This document shows, piece by piece, positions 53,178 to 63,474 of a stretch of DNA of 64,000 nucleotides. Positions within the stretch are counted from its first letter, which is position 1. Each line of letters begins with the position of its first letter. The notes beneath the pieces were generated by a model, which saw nothing but the letters and a program-made list of their open reading frames with translations, had not been told where the DNA came from and did not search any database. The position numbers were made by a program, and so were the translations under genes. The stretch spans positions 19,048 through 83,047 of the forward strand of contig NZ_JANFYN010000005.1 in NCBI RefSeq assembly GCF_024460475.1. The letters are read 5' to 3'. The stretch is from Holdemanella sp. MSK.7.32 (GTDB lineage Bacteria > Bacillota_I > Bacilli_A > Erysipelotrichales > Erysipelotrichaceae).

Positions 53178-54439
53178 TCGCTATCCCATTCCTTATATAT
53201 ACGTCTAAATACAATTGGACTGTTCTTTTTCAAATATTCTTTTTGAAGCCAATCCAAATACGTTCCTGGACTAATAATACCACGTATGCTCAATACATCC
53301 GCACCTAACATTCCCAAAACTAAATCGGTAAAAGAAGCACAATTATCACCTAAAGCCCAGTAAATATGGAATTTACCACTCTTGACCTTATATAACTTTG
53401 CTCCCGTACGATAATGCAGACGACTTGGATAATCCATCTCATATTCACTAAAACGATCATACCCATCTTCTTTTTCAATCTTTGTATACCAACGATAGCC
53501 ATTTTGACGAATTTTTTCAATTTCTTTTTCAATCAACGCATTCTGTTTCGACGTTGTATAAATACCATATTCAAAAATGGAATTATTCTCTGCCGAAATC
53601 ATATTCGGAATGTATTTTTCGAGTGGCACCGTAAAGAAAATGCCATCCCCAATCGTTTGATTTAAATGAAAGGAATCACTATCATAATTTCCATAACTAT
53701 AGACAATATCGTCATACGCAAAACAGATGTGCCCTACCTTTTGAAAGCCCTTGGGCCCAACATGGACAATCACCTTTAAGCGAACAACCTCATCCTTCTT
53801 ATACGTATTTAAATCTTCAGGCTTACCATCCTCTAAATACCGGTTGATACTTGTCAAAGCCGCATCTGGAACGAAAGCACAAAGAAAAGCCGGAAGTGTG
53901 ATTCTTACTTTTCGTTTCCATTTATATTTCGTTAAAGGATTGATTCCTTCATATCCATCCCCTAAATAACGCGTACCTAAGATCATAAAGTAAATGCCAA
54001 AAGCACGCATTAAAAGATCCGTATGAAAGTCTGGATTCAACAACAAATAGAAGCCAAAGAAAATATAAACAAAGCTAAACACAAAGTTTAAGAAGTTTCC
54101 TTTAATATGATTGGTTTGATTAATCACAAGCTGAACAAAACAGGCAAAGCCACAAAGAATACAATATCCGCCAAAGTTTACTCGCAAAATCCATTGTGGA
54201 AGATACCGAAAGTTCATTAAGAAAAACATAAACGCAAAGGATAATATGGAAAAGAAAAAATCTTTATTCATTTTATTCTTCACAAAGCGAATAAATAAAA
54301 CTACGCCATTGACACATAAAAATACAATAGATGTGATTAAGATTCCTGTAAAAATACGATTGGGAATCCATATCATGATGGCTCCCGCAACCATTAATAT
54401 GGTTCCAATCACAAAGTTCATAGCTACATCATAGAACAT
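53174..54439 (-). CDS. DUF308-like membrane domain fused to permuted papain-fold domain
   Basis: 421 residues. The first ~165 form about six membrane helices in pairs, like the HdeD/DUF308 family (NFVIGTILMVAGAIMIWIPN, GIYFMILGTRYL). From about 215 a soluble domain has VGHICFAYDD and, about 140 residues later, GDNCASFTDLVLG. A His placed before the Cys is the order expected in permuted NlpC/P60 (LRAT-like) enzymes, so a thiol hydrolase is suspected. The assignment is by motif only. It is coupled to the GGDEF gene. Confidence 0.6.
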   Translation of the reverse strand: MFYDVAMNFVIGTILMVAGAIMIWIPNRIFTGILITSIVFLCVNGVVLFIRFVKNKMNKDFFFSILSFAFMFFLMNFRYLPQWILRVNFGGYCILCGFACFVQLVINQTNHIKGNFLNFVFSFVYIFFGFYLLLNPDFHTDLLMRAFGIYFMILGTRYLGDGYEGINPLTKYKWKRKVRITLPAFLCAFVPDAALTSINRYLEDGKPEDLNTYKKDEVVRLKVIVHVGPKGFQKVGHICFAYDDIVYSYGNYDSDSFHLNQTIGDGIFFTVPLEKYIPNMISAENNSIFEYGIYTTSKQNALIEKEIEKIRQNGYRWYTKIEKEDGYDRFSEYEMDYPSRLHYRTGAKLYKVKSGKFHIYWALGDNCASFTDLVLGMLGADVLSIRGIISPGTYLDWLQKEYLKKNSPIVFRRIYKEWDSE

Positions 54440-54442
54440 AGA

Positions 54443-55036
54443 CTACCTCCAGTTGGATTGTACACACAAAAAGCTGCCTTCATCCACACGAACGATTCCC
54501 TTTTTTTCTGTTAAAGAATTACTTGTCGTATATATTTCTTCGATATGAATCCGTCTTTTATCTAATGGATATAAAAATCCCGATAAAGAAAGCACACCTT
54601 CTTGAATCGGATAAAACGAAATATGATGATACGAATCATCAATTTCATGAACACCCACATTCATAACAGATATTTTTTGGTGCTCATCGATTAACACTAC
54701 ATTTTGAAAACGATACATCGCCAAGCGAATATTCGCAATCGTATGATCAATTCTTCCTTGCATGGCCCCATATAAATAGATCGTATCATAATCTTTACAT
54801 AAACGAATCGCAAGCTCTGAATCCGTTTCATCCTTCATAATGGGATGCCTTTCGATTGGACACGTGATTCGTTTAAAATCCGCTTCACTTAAAGAATCAA
54901 AGTCTCCCACAGCCATTTTAATCGGAAAACCCTGATCTATAATTTTTAATGCACCAGCATCAACACCGATATAATCACAATTTTCAATTTTTGGCACAAC
55001 ATCAACGAGTGGTGTAATTAAAACCGCACAAGTCAT
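54443..55036 (-). CDS. thiN: Thiamine pyrophosphokinase
   Basis: 197 residues. The catalytic motifs are GVDAGALKI, MAVGDFDSL, DETDSELAI and YGAMQGRIDHTIANI. It makes TPP from thiamine and ATP, completing the salvage begun by thiW-thiM-thiE. It is the last gene of the prkC cluster and directly follows rpe. Confidence 0.93.
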   Translation of the reverse strand: MTCAVLITPLVDVVPKIENCDYIGVDAGALKIIDQGFPIKMAVGDFDSLSEADFKRITCPIERHPIMKDETDSELAIRLCKDYDTIYLYGAMQGRIDHTIANIRLAMYRFQNVVLIDEHQKISVMNVGVHEIDDSYHHISFYPIQEGVLSLSGFLYPLDKRRIHIEEIYTTSNSLTEKKGIVRVDEGSFLCVQSNWR

Positions 55037-55696
55037 TTATTCAAGCATACCTTCAATCGTCTTTGCGATATCATTTTTAAATACGTAGCTTCCCGCAACC
55101 AATGTGTCGCAACCTGCATTTAATGCCAATCTAAACGTATCCTGGTTGATACCACCATCAATTTCAATACGATATGAAAGGTTCAATGCTTCACGCTTTT
55201 CTTTTAACCACTCTACTTTTTTAAGCATGTCGGCCATAAATTTCTGGCCACCAAAACCAGGCTCAACACTCATAATTAAAACAAGATCACAAGATTTAAG
55301 TACACTTTCAAAAGGTTCAATGGCCGTATTTGGTTTTACGACAATACCACCTTTCGCACCCAAACCATGAATTTCATCCAATAACTTCTGAATACGCGTC
55401 AAATCATTATTCAATGCTTCTGTATGGAAAGTTACTAGATCCGCTCCATTTTTAATAAAGATAGGTGCGTATGTTTCTGGGTCTTCTACCATTAAATGCA
55501 CATCCATGAATAATGGACAAGCCTTTTTAAAACCTCTTAAAATATCAGGTCCAAACGTTAAATTCGGTACGAAATGACCGTCCATCACATCAAAGTGTAA
55601 CCATTCTGCTTTAGATTCTTTTAAAATTTCTAATTGTGCACTCACATTGGCATAATCCAAAGATAAAATTGAAGGTGCAATCACAATTGAATTCAT
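55037..55696 (-). CDS. rpe: Ribulose-phosphate 3-epimerase
   Basis: 219 residues, TIM barrel. Signatures: IAPSILSLDYAN, WLHFDVMDGHFVPNLTFGP, DVHLMVEDP, SVEPGFGGQKF and EIDGGINQDT. It interconverts ribulose and xylulose 5-phosphate. It overlaps rsgA by 4 bp. Confidence 0.97.
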   Translation of the reverse strand: MNSIVIAPSILSLDYANVSAQLEILKESKAEWLHFDVMDGHFVPNLTFGPDILRGFKKACPLFMDVHLMVEDPETYAPIFIKNGADLVTFHTEALNNDLTRIQKLLDEIHGLGAKGGIVVKPNTAIEPFESVLKSCDLVLIMSVEPGFGGQKFMADMLKKVEWLKEKREALNLSYRIEIDGGINQDTFRLALNAGCDTLVAGSYVFKNDIAKTIEGMLE

Positions 55697-56556
55697 AGTT
55701 TTTTACCTCTTTCTTCCATAATATTTTTATAATCCTCATAAACGGATGGATTGATTTGGCCATTTTCAACAGCCTCTTTGATCTTACAATCCGGCTCATT
55801 CAAGTGCCTGCAGTCTTTAAAACGACAAGTATGAATGTATGGTTTAAAATCTAGAATACACGCATCTAAATGCGAAGTATCTAATCTTGTAAAATCTAAG
55901 CTTGAAAATCCAGGCGTATCCGCCACTAAGCCATCACACACATGGTGTAACTGGCAATAGCGTGTCGTATGTTTACCACGACCTAAAGCTTTAGAGATGG
56001 CTTGTGTCTGTAATTCAAAATCAGGATTTAGACGGTTCAATAAAGAACTTTTACCCGCACCCGACTGACCACATAAAACAGAAACTTTTCCATTTAAGAT
56101 TTCCTGTAATTCTTTATCATCACTACCAGGATTGGAGAAAACCACGTCATATCCCGCCTTTTTATATTTTTCAAGATCCGCCAAAATTTCTTCGGGTTGA
56201 TCCAATAAATCAAGTTTGGTCACACAAATCACCGGTTTGACACCCGCTAAGCCTACTAAGAAGATCAAACGATTTAATAAGTGACAAGAATAGTCCGGAT
56301 CTTTTAAACTCGTGACAATCAAAGCCTGATCTACATTGGCTATGGCCGGTCTTAAAAGACGATTTGTTCGTGGAAGAACTTTATGAATACGATATGAATC
56401 CTCAATCTTTTCGTATTCGACAAAATCCCCGACGACTGGCGCTTCATGCTGGCGCATCTTACCTCTTGGTTTGGCAATGATTTCTTCCTTTTCATTTTGA
56501 ATCGTATATTGATTCGAAATAATTTTTATAATTCTTCCTTGCTGCATATTAATCAT
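55693..56556 (-). CDS. rsgA: Small ribosomal subunit biogenesis GTPase RsgA
   Basis: 287 residues. An N-terminal OB fold is followed by a circularly permuted GTPase with TKLD (G4), GQSGAGKSSLLN (G1), GRGKHTTR (G2) and DTPGFSSL (G3). The C-terminal zinc site is CRFKDCRHLNEPDCKIK. It helps mature the 30S subunit. It overlaps prkC by 8 bp. Confidence 0.96.
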   Translation of the reverse strand: MINMQQGRIIKIISNQYTIQNEKEEIIAKPRGKMRQHEAPVVGDFVEYEKIEDSYRIHKVLPRTNRLLRPAIANVDQALIVTSLKDPDYSCHLLNRLIFLVGLAGVKPVICVTKLDLLDQPEEILADLEKYKKAGYDVVFSNPGSDDKELQEILNGKVSVLCGQSGAGKSSLLNRLNPDFELQTQAISKALGRGKHTTRYCQLHHVCDGLVADTPGFSSLDFTRLDTSHLDACILDFKPYIHTCRFKDCRHLNEPDCKIKEAVENGQINPSVYEDYKNIMEERGKKL

Positions 56557-58216
56557 AATACAGTGTCACAACACTGTTTGTTCCTTCCTGTACATATTCA
56601 GTTCCAACATCTGGCGATACACTTATGACCTTATTGCTGCCCTGTCCATTTTCAATATGACTTAAGACAACCGCAATTCCTAAATCATTCAATTCATCTT
56701 TGGCATCCAATACGTCTTGACCAATCAAGTCTGAAGGAATCACAATCGAAGGATAGGTACTTACCACAAAAGTAATGGTTTCCTTACTGTCTGGATCAAT
56801 ACGTTTTCCTGGTGTTAAACCCTTTTGTTGTAAAACGATACCTGGATCCATATCTTTTGAGCCTTCATATTCCACTTCAATCTGCACATTTGGACAATTC
56901 TTTCCTAATTCATAAGCAGCCTCTGAATACGAGCCATCTGTAAAGTCTGGCACTAAATAGGTAGATCCTTTAGAAACGGTTAAAACAATTTTCGCATCAT
57001 TTAAAATCACTTCACCCTCTTTATAAGAAGCTTTAATGACTTTTCCCTTTTCATACTTATCATTCGCCTTATAAACATACGTTACTCTTGAAGTGTTAAA
57101 ATGCGCATCCTGCAACACATCAATGGCCTCATCCGGTGTCAAATCCACTACATTCGGCATTGTTTGATAGCCTAGAAAGCCGCTAATCTTAATTATGCCT
57201 GTAATGCTGGCAATGAGTACAAGTACAACAATGGAAATCACAACAGCAGCACTAATCATGACGGCTGGAATCCAATTTCGTTTTTTCTTCTCTTCTTTTT
57301 CAGACTCTTCATCTTCAAAATCAATATGCCCATTATCATATTTCATCAATTCTTGATTCGAACTTGCATCCACCTTGATACGCTTCATATCACGATATTC
57401 TATATCCATGCAATGCATTAAATCATAAAGCATTTCTTTACAAGATACATAACGGTCATCTAAATTTTTTGCGGTCGCCTTTAAAATAATATTTTCAACA
57501 GACTGCGGAATATCCGGATTGAAATCACGCACATAAGGCATTGGCTTACGCAAATGCTTGATCGCAATCTCTGTCGGTGTCTTTCCTGTAAAAGGAACGT
57601 GTCCTGTTAATAGTTCATAGAATACAATACCCAATGAATAGATATCCACTTGTGCATTTGGTTCTTTACCCTGTGTTGTTTCTGGCGCTAAATAATGGGC
57701 TGAACCCATAACCGTATTATTAAACGTTAGCTGTACAGAGCCATGGGCTACCGCAATCCCAAAATCTGTAATTTTAATCGTTCCATCGTCTTTTACCAAC
57801 ACATTTTGCGGCTTGATATCACGATGAATAATATTATGATCGTGCGCATGATCAATTGCACTTATCAATTGTTTCATAATACCAATGGCTTCATCCACAT
57901 CTAAAGCTCCGCGCTGTGCAATCAAATCTTTTAAAGTTCGACCACGAATATATTCCATGACAATATAGTGCATACCTTCATATTCACCAACATCATATAT
58001 ATCTACAACATTTGGATGTGATAAACGACTCGCTGCACTTGCCTCACGCTGAAAGCGCACTAATGCCATCGCATCCCCACTTAATTTATCACGCAGAACT
58101 TTGATTGCCACAATACGATTTAATATCGTATCCTTTGCCTTATAGACATCCGCCATTCCACCCTGACCAATCAAAGACAAGATCTCATAGCGATTCGCTA
58201 TTTGTTCCATCATCAT
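56549..58216 (-). CDS. prkC: Ser/Thr protein kinase with three PASTA domains
   Basis: 555 residues. Kinase domain 1-275: GQGGMADVYKAKD, AIKVLRDK, HRDIKPQN and DFGIAVAHGS. One membrane segment lies at about 318-345 (IPAVMISAAVVISIVVLVLI). Three extracellular PASTA repeats span about 350-555 and should bind muropeptides or lipid II. It works with the phosphatase 5 bp upstream to control cell-wall and growth processes. Confidence 0.96.
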   Translation of the reverse strand: MMMEQIANRYEILSLIGQGGMADVYKAKDTILNRIVAIKVLRDKLSGDAMALVRFQREASAASRLSHPNVVDIYDVGEYEGMHYIVMEYIRGRTLKDLIAQRGALDVDEAIGIMKQLISAIDHAHDHNIIHRDIKPQNVLVKDDGTIKITDFGIAVAHGSVQLTFNNTVMGSAHYLAPETTQGKEPNAQVDIYSLGIVFYELLTGHVPFTGKTPTEIAIKHLRKPMPYVRDFNPDIPQSVENIILKATAKNLDDRYVSCKEMLYDLMHCMDIEYRDMKRIKVDASSNQELMKYDNGHIDFEDEESEKEEKKKRNWIPAVMISAAVVISIVVLVLIASITGIIKISGFLGYQTMPNVVDLTPDEAIDVLQDAHFNTSRVTYVYKANDKYEKGKVIKASYKEGEVILNDAKIVLTVSKGSTYLVPDFTDGSYSEAAYELGKNCPNVQIEVEYEGSKDMDPGIVLQQKGLTPGKRIDPDSKETITFVVSTYPSIVIPSDLIGQDVLDAKDELNDLGIAVVLSHIENGQGSNKVISVSPDVGTEYVQEGTNSVVTLYYD

Positions 58217-58221
58217 AGTTA

Positions 58222-58959
58222 TTATTCTCCATCATTCTCCATTAAGATAACTGTGCAGTTATCATAACCACCTGATTGATTGGCTCTGGCAATCAGTGTT
58301 TCTGTTTTTTCCTGTAAAGAAAGACTCGAATCATGTACAATATCCGAAATCACTTTCTTTTCAACATATCCATGTAATCCATCACTTGAAACCAACAAAT
58401 ATTTATATGTATTTTCAATCTTATTGATATCAATACGGAAAACATGCCATACGCCTAAGGCATTTGTTAATGTATTTTTTTGTGGATGAGACTTTGCTTC
58501 ATCTAAAGTGATCTTACCCTCTTTTAATAATTGGGCAATGACACTATGATCTTCACTCATTTGAATCAATTCATTATTATAATCCGCATAGATTCTTGAG
58601 TCTCCCACATTAAAAATAAACGTCCCAATATGAGCTTTGATGACACCCACTGCCGTAGTCCCCATACCTCTTTCATTGGGATTCTTTAAGCTTTTTGAAT
58701 AAATGAAATCATTCGCCTGATTTAAATTTTCACGAATCCAGTTGTCGACTTGACGATCTTTTTTAAATACAGGAGACTTCATAAAGGCTTCATACATCGT
58801 CATTACCGCTGTATGACTCGCCACTTCTCCTGCTTTTGCACCACCAATACCATCGCAGACAATGGCCATCCATTCATCATTGGCATTATGAGCGATGCAA
58901 TAATCATCTTCATTTAATTGTCTTACAAGACCTACATCTGTATTCGCAAAAACTTTCAT
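58222..58959 (-). CDS. stp: PP2C-type Ser/Thr phosphatase
   Basis: 245 residues. PP2C motifs: DVGLVRQLNEDDY, VCDGIGGAKAGE, FNVGDSRIY, SEDHS, SSDGLHGYV and GGYDNCTVI, containing the metal-binding aspartates. It removes phosphates added by PrkC. It is located 4 bp after rlmN in the conserved cluster. Confidence 0.96.
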   Translation of the reverse strand: MKVFANTDVGLVRQLNEDDYCIAHNANDEWMAIVCDGIGGAKAGEVASHTAVMTMYEAFMKSPVFKKDRQVDNWIRENLNQANDFIYSKSLKNPNERGMGTTAVGVIKAHIGTFIFNVGDSRIYADYNNELIQMSEDHSVIAQLLKEGKITLDEAKSHPQKNTLTNALGVWHVFRIDINKIENTYKYLLVSSDGLHGYVEKKVISDIVHDSSLSLQEKTETLIARANQSGGYDNCTVILMENDGE

Positions 58960-58963
58960 CCGC

Positions 58964-60007
58964 CTAAATTCCTTCCTTTTTAATTTCTTTGATTCTTAAT
59001 TGTCCACATGCCGCATCGATATCGTTACCATGTTCTTTTCGAATCGTGCAACGAACATGATTCTTCATCAACAAATCATAAAAAACCATAGCTTCGTCGT
59101 GGCTTACCGATTTAAAGCCCTTTTCATCTACCGCATTGTATGGAATTAAGTTGACATATGCATTCATTCCATGAAGAAGCTTTGACAATTGTTTGGCATG
59201 TTCAGGACGATCATTAACGCCATTTAATAAAATATATTCAAAAGTCAAACGACGATTGTTTTCCTGACCATAATACTTAACAGCTTCTATCAACTCTTTT
59301 AATGGATATGCATGGTTGACTGGCATTAATTTATCACGCAATTCATCATTTGGCGCATGTAAACTAATGGCTAAATTGTATTGTGTATGTTCATTGGCAA
59401 AATCATAGATTCTTGGAACAATACCACAAGTTGAAATTGTAATATGTCTAGAACCAATACCTAAACCACGATCATGGTTTACTGTTGCCAAAAAATTCAT
59501 GACATTATCATAGTTATCAAAAGGCTCTCCTGTACCCATGACAACAATATGTGAAAGGCGCAAGTTATCTTTATCCAATTCTTTTTGAACATACATAACC
59601 TGGGCAACCATTTCACCACTTGTTAGATCTCTTTTTTTCTTTGTCAAACCACTTGCACAAAATGCACAGCCCATGTTGCAGCCAACCTGACTGGAAACAC
59701 AAACACTACGACCATAGTCAAAGACCATCATAACACTTTCAAGTAGTGCACCATCACTTGTTTTAAACAAGAATTTTGTTGTTCCATCATGTGAAACTTG
59801 TTTTTTTATTAACTCTAAAGGATTCACAATAAAATCTTTCTTTAAAATTTCTCTTGTTTCCTTTGATACATTGCTCATTTCATCAATGTCAAATACACGA
59901 TTGCGATACAACCATTGAAAGATCTGATGTCCACGATACGATTTCCATCCGTGATCTAGGGCATATTCGCACATTTGATCATAATTTAAATTGTATAAAC
60001 TTTCCAA
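58964..60007 (-). CDS. rlmN: Dual-specificity RNA methyltransferase RlmN
   Basis: 347 residues, a radical-SAM enzyme with the cluster motif CNMGCAFCASG, and with MGTGEPFDNYDNV and STCGIVPRI in the barrel. A C-terminal CTIRKEHGNDIDAACGQL holds the catalytic Cys that carries the methyl group. It methylates A2503 of 23S rRNA and A37 of some tRNAs. Confidence 0.96.
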   Translation of the reverse strand: MESLYNLNYDQMCEYALDHGWKSYRGHQIFQWLYRNRVFDIDEMSNVSKETREILKKDFIVNPLELIKKQVSHDGTTKFLFKTSDGALLESVMMVFDYGRSVCVSSQVGCNMGCAFCASGLTKKKRDLTSGEMVAQVMYVQKELDKDNLRLSHIVVMGTGEPFDNYDNVMNFLATVNHDRGLGIGSRHITISTCGIVPRIYDFANEHTQYNLAISLHAPNDELRDKLMPVNHAYPLKELIEAVKYYGQENNRRLTFEYILLNGVNDRPEHAKQLSKLLHGMNAYVNLIPYNAVDEKGFKSVSHDEAMVFYDLLMKNHVRCTIRKEHGNDIDAACGQLRIKEIKKEGI

Positions 60008-60038
60008 AATAGCACCTCAATTTCTACCGTTCATTATA

Positions 60039-61232
60039 TCATTTACGCACTAGTTTTGCCATATAGAAGCCATCTTGTCTTGTATCACTAAAAATGGTTT
60101 TTTCATCCACAAGACTAAACTCTTCATGTGCACGCAAAAATTTCTCAATTTGTTTTTCATTCTCTTTTTTATTCATCGTACAAGTGGAATAGACTAAGAC
60201 TCCTCCCACCTTTACATATTGACATACATTATTCAGAATAGAATACTGCAACGGAATCAATGTATCCATATCTTCAGGGGCCATGTGTAATTTAATATCG
60301 GGCTTTCTGGATAATACGCCATAGCCAGAACAAGGAACATCACATAAGATACGATCATATAACACAGAACTTTTAAATGTTGTCGCATCTTGTACACCTG
60401 CATGTACAATATCAATGCCTAAGCGTTTGGCATCACTTTCAATTAAGTCTTTCCGATGTGCATGTAAATCATACGAATCAATATGACCTTGGTTATGCAT
60501 CCTTTCGGCCATGGCCATAGTCTTTGTTCCTGGAGCTGCACAACAGTCTAGAATCCTTTCATTTTCCTTAGGATCCACAAATTTTGCAATCGCAAAACTC
60601 CCCTCATCTTGAGCACTCATATAACCTTTTTGATAATAGTCATGATGAAAATAATCATTCCCTGTATAAATATATAATGGATCTTGAACACACACAAATG
60701 GATCCAAATCAAAATCAGCTTCACGAGTCCTTAATGCATTTCGTCGAACATACATGGGTAATATATTTACACTTGCACTGGCCATCACCAAAGCTTTTTC
60801 TTGTCCATATTGAGAAACCCACATCTTATAAATCCAATCTGGCAATGAATACTTTAAGGCCACATTATCTGTTTCAATAGCTTTGACCTTATGCAATACA
60901 GCATTTGTTAAACCCGCATATTTCACATTGATCTTTTTGGCAATATTGACCGCATCATTGACAATCGCATAGCTTGGGACTTTATCCAAAAACAACAACT
61001 GGTATGTACTCATGGTCAATAATACATCCATTTTAGGGTTTAATTTATTCTTCACATACTTTGACCAGCATTCTTTACAATAACGATAATTCTGAATGGT
61101 TCCATAAAAAATGCGTGTAGCCAAAGCACGATCTTTTTCGTCCACTTCCTGTAAATGATTTCTTAAATATAAATTGGAATAGACTTTTTTATTCACAACT
61201 TCATCTAAGGCTTTCCATATCCATTTTCTCAT
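60039..61232 (-). CDS. rsmB: 16S rRNA m5C967 methyltransferase RsmB
   Basis: 397 residues. An N-terminal NusB-like helical domain (to about 130) precedes the Rossmann-type methyltransferase. Its SAM motif is LDCCAAPGTKTMAMAE, and the two catalytic cysteines are in DVPCSGYGVLSR and YSTCTMNKKENE. It is shorter than the usual ~440. It follows priA by only 1 bp; def and fmt, usually in between, are missing here. Confidence 0.92.
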   Translation of the reverse strand: MRKWIWKALDEVVNKKVYSNLYLRNHLQEVDEKDRALATRIFYGTIQNYRYCKECWSKYVKNKLNPKMDVLLTMSTYQLLFLDKVPSYAIVNDAVNIAKKINVKYAGLTNAVLHKVKAIETDNVALKYSLPDWIYKMWVSQYGQEKALVMASASVNILPMYVRRNALRTREADFDLDPFVCVQDPLYIYTGNDYFHHDYYQKGYMSAQDEGSFAIAKFVDPKENERILDCCAAPGTKTMAMAERMHNQGHIDSYDLHAHRKDLIESDAKRLGIDIVHAGVQDATTFKSSVLYDRILCDVPCSGYGVLSRKPDIKLHMAPEDMDTLIPLQYSILNNVCQYVKVGGVLVYSTCTMNKKENEKQIEKFLRAHEEFSLVDEKTIFSDTRQDGFYMAKLVRK

Positions 61233-61233
61233 T

Positions 61234-63327
61234 CTATTCCTCCATCATAATTGGATGCATATTCACATCCACAACCTGTTTTGTTTCATCCAAATAGTTT
61301 CGCACAACTTTGTGTAATAATTGATCATCCTTTGATTTTAGAATCAAGCGCACGCGATGCTTCTTTTGTTGCATACGAATTTCAATCGGACCTAATACGC
61401 GAACTGAAGAAAAATATTCTTTCGCAACACTCGCCTGTTTATAAGCTTCCCTCAAATCAAAATGTGTAAATACTAAGGTACATAAATACACATAGGGTGG
61501 ATACATTCCTAAATGGCGATAGCGCATTTCTTGATTGAAGAACATCTTATAATCATGCATTTGAACACATCGCATCACAAAATGATCCGGATCAAATGTT
61601 TGAATCATAACCTGTCCTTTTAGCTTTCCACGACCACTTCTTCCACTCGCCTGTTCTAACATTTCATATGCCGTCTCGCTTGCCCTATAGTCATTTCGAC
61701 AAAGCGTGGCATCCGCATTTAAAATTCCAACTAAAGTCACTCTTTCAAAATCCAAGCCTTTAGCCACCATTTGCGTACCGATTAATAGATCTCCAGATTC
61801 TTCAAATTCTCTTAACAACTTTTCATGCGCATTCTTTCTTCGTGTACTATCTGCATCCATACGAACGACATGATGATCCTTAAAGATTTCTAAAATCTGT
61901 TCTTCCAAACGCTCTGTTCCCATACCGGCCTTAAAATAATTTTTAGAATGACAGCTTGGACATTCTTCCATAAATGGAAATTGTCTTCCACAACAATGAC
62001 ATACCAAGGCATTTTGATTTTTGTGGTAGGTTAAAGCCACTCCGCAATCTGGACATATGCGTACGTGTCCACAATCACTACAGCGAACAACGGGTAAATA
62101 GCCTCTTCGATTTAAAAGCAAGATCACTTGTTCATTTTTGGAAAGACGCTCATGAATAGCTTGAAGCAATGTTTCAGATAAGCCATTTGTGATTCTTTCC
62201 TTTTTCATATCTACCAAACAAATTTCCGGCATTTCATGAATGCGATTTTTAAGTTCAATCAATTCGTAGACGTTCTTATAAGCTCTTGCGTACGATTCTA
62301 AAGAAGGTGTCGCACTTGCCAATACGACTTTACACTTATGATAGGCCGCACGAAATAAGACGATATCGCGCGTATGATAGCGTGGTGTATTATCTTGTTT
62401 GTAGCTAGAATCGTGTTCTTCATCCATTAAAATCAAGCCTAAAGAAGAAAATGGCATAAAACAAGCACTCCGCGTACCTACAACGATATCGACTTTATGA
62501 TCTTTTACTAAATTATATTGTTCTAGCTTTTCTTGCGCATTCAATCCTGAATGATAAATCGCAATCTTTTGTTTAAAGCGCGCCTGCACTCTTTGTATCA
62601 TCATCGGTGTTAAACCTATTTCAGGAACAAGAAATAGAACTTGTTTTCCAGTCGATAATACATCTTCTGCCAATCGCAAAAAGACTTCGGTTTTACCAGA
62701 ACCAGTCACGCCATGAAGTAAAGAGACCGTTTTATTGGTGTTTTGAATGGTTTCAATCGCCGACACTTGCTCAGAAGTTAAAGAATGTGTAACATCCGCA
62801 ATTTCACTGACACAAGTATTGGAATCCTTGATTCTTTTTTCAAGAGTAATATAACCTTTATCCAATAATACCTTTGTGATGGATGGACTTACTTTTCTAA
62901 GTTCACTCATCTTACATGGATAGGAAAACATTTCAAGCACTTCTTTTTGTCTTGATGTCAAAGGTAAATCCGAATCATTCAATATCGCATAATCTTCATA
63001 GATAATTTTTGAATGCTTGCTAGAAGGACGTAAAGCTGGTGGCAACATTGTTTTATAACAAGTCACTTTCGAACTCGCATAAAAATCAGCCATATAATTT
63101 GCCAATACCTTTAATTCGTTATTTAATAATGGCTTTTCATCTATGACTTCAATGACAGGTTTAATATTTTTAACATCGCTTTCTACATCTACTTCTTCGA
63201 CAAATCCTACAAGTGTACGATTGTTGAATTCAACACGGACTCGACATCCTACTTCAACATGACAATCACAAGAATATGTAAAGGTATTGCGTAGGCGATT
63301 GTATTCTACATATACATTAATCAGCAT
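61234..63327 (-). CDS. priA: Primosomal protein N' (PriA helicase)
   Basis: 697 residues, slightly short for PriA. The N-terminal DNA-binding domain is followed by Walker A HGVTGSGKTEVF, DEEH box LMDEEHDSSYKQ, and the zinc-binding cysteines CSDCGHVRICPDCG and CHCCGRQF...CPSC. The helicase C-terminal motif contains GTQMVAKGLDF and QASGRSGRG. It reloads replication forks after arrest. Its gene starts the priA-rsmB-rlmN-stp-prkC-rsgA-rpe-thiN run. Confidence 0.97.
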   Translation of the reverse strand: MLINVYVEYNRLRNTFTYSCDCHVEVGCRVRVEFNNRTLVGFVEEVDVESDVKNIKPVIEVIDEKPLLNNELKVLANYMADFYASSKVTCYKTMLPPALRPSSKHSKIIYEDYAILNDSDLPLTSRQKEVLEMFSYPCKMSELRKVSPSITKVLLDKGYITLEKRIKDSNTCVSEIADVTHSLTSEQVSAIETIQNTNKTVSLLHGVTGSGKTEVFLRLAEDVLSTGKQVLFLVPEIGLTPMMIQRVQARFKQKIAIYHSGLNAQEKLEQYNLVKDHKVDIVVGTRSACFMPFSSLGLILMDEEHDSSYKQDNTPRYHTRDIVLFRAAYHKCKVVLASATPSLESYARAYKNVYELIELKNRIHEMPEICLVDMKKERITNGLSETLLQAIHERLSKNEQVILLLNRRGYLPVVRCSDCGHVRICPDCGVALTYHKNQNALVCHCCGRQFPFMEECPSCHSKNYFKAGMGTERLEEQILEIFKDHHVVRMDADSTRRKNAHEKLLREFEESGDLLIGTQMVAKGLDFERVTLVGILNADATLCRNDYRASETAYEMLEQASGRSGRGKLKGQVMIQTFDPDHFVMRCVQMHDYKMFFNQEMRYRHLGMYPPYVYLCTLVFTHFDLREAYKQASVAKEYFSSVRVLGPIEIRMQQKKHRVRLILKSKDDQLLHKVVRNYLDETKQVVDVNMHPIMMEE

Positions 63328-63393
63328 GCATCTATTATAACATCATTCTCGATTTGACATTTATATTTATTTTAGGATATTTCACCAAAACCA

Positions 63394-63474
63394 CTAAAAG
63401 CACCAAAATGGTGCTTTTATACTTTTATCCAATAATTTCACTGCCCGTGTCGTAATAATCAAGTTATAGACCAT
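63394..63474 (-). pseudogene. RelE/ParE-type toxin stub
   Basis: ATG 63474 overlaps the end of the antitoxin gene, the normal arrangement of such modules. It reads MVYNLIITTRAVKLLDKSI, close to the start of a ParE/RelE toxin, then stops after 26 codons, merging into the hairpin at 63397-63419. Probably only the 5' end of the toxin gene survives. Confidence 0.5.
63397..63419. terminator. Bidirectional terminator
   Basis: AAAAGCACC-AAAAT-GGTGCTTTT, a perfect 9-bp stem with T runs on both strands. Confidence 0.75.
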
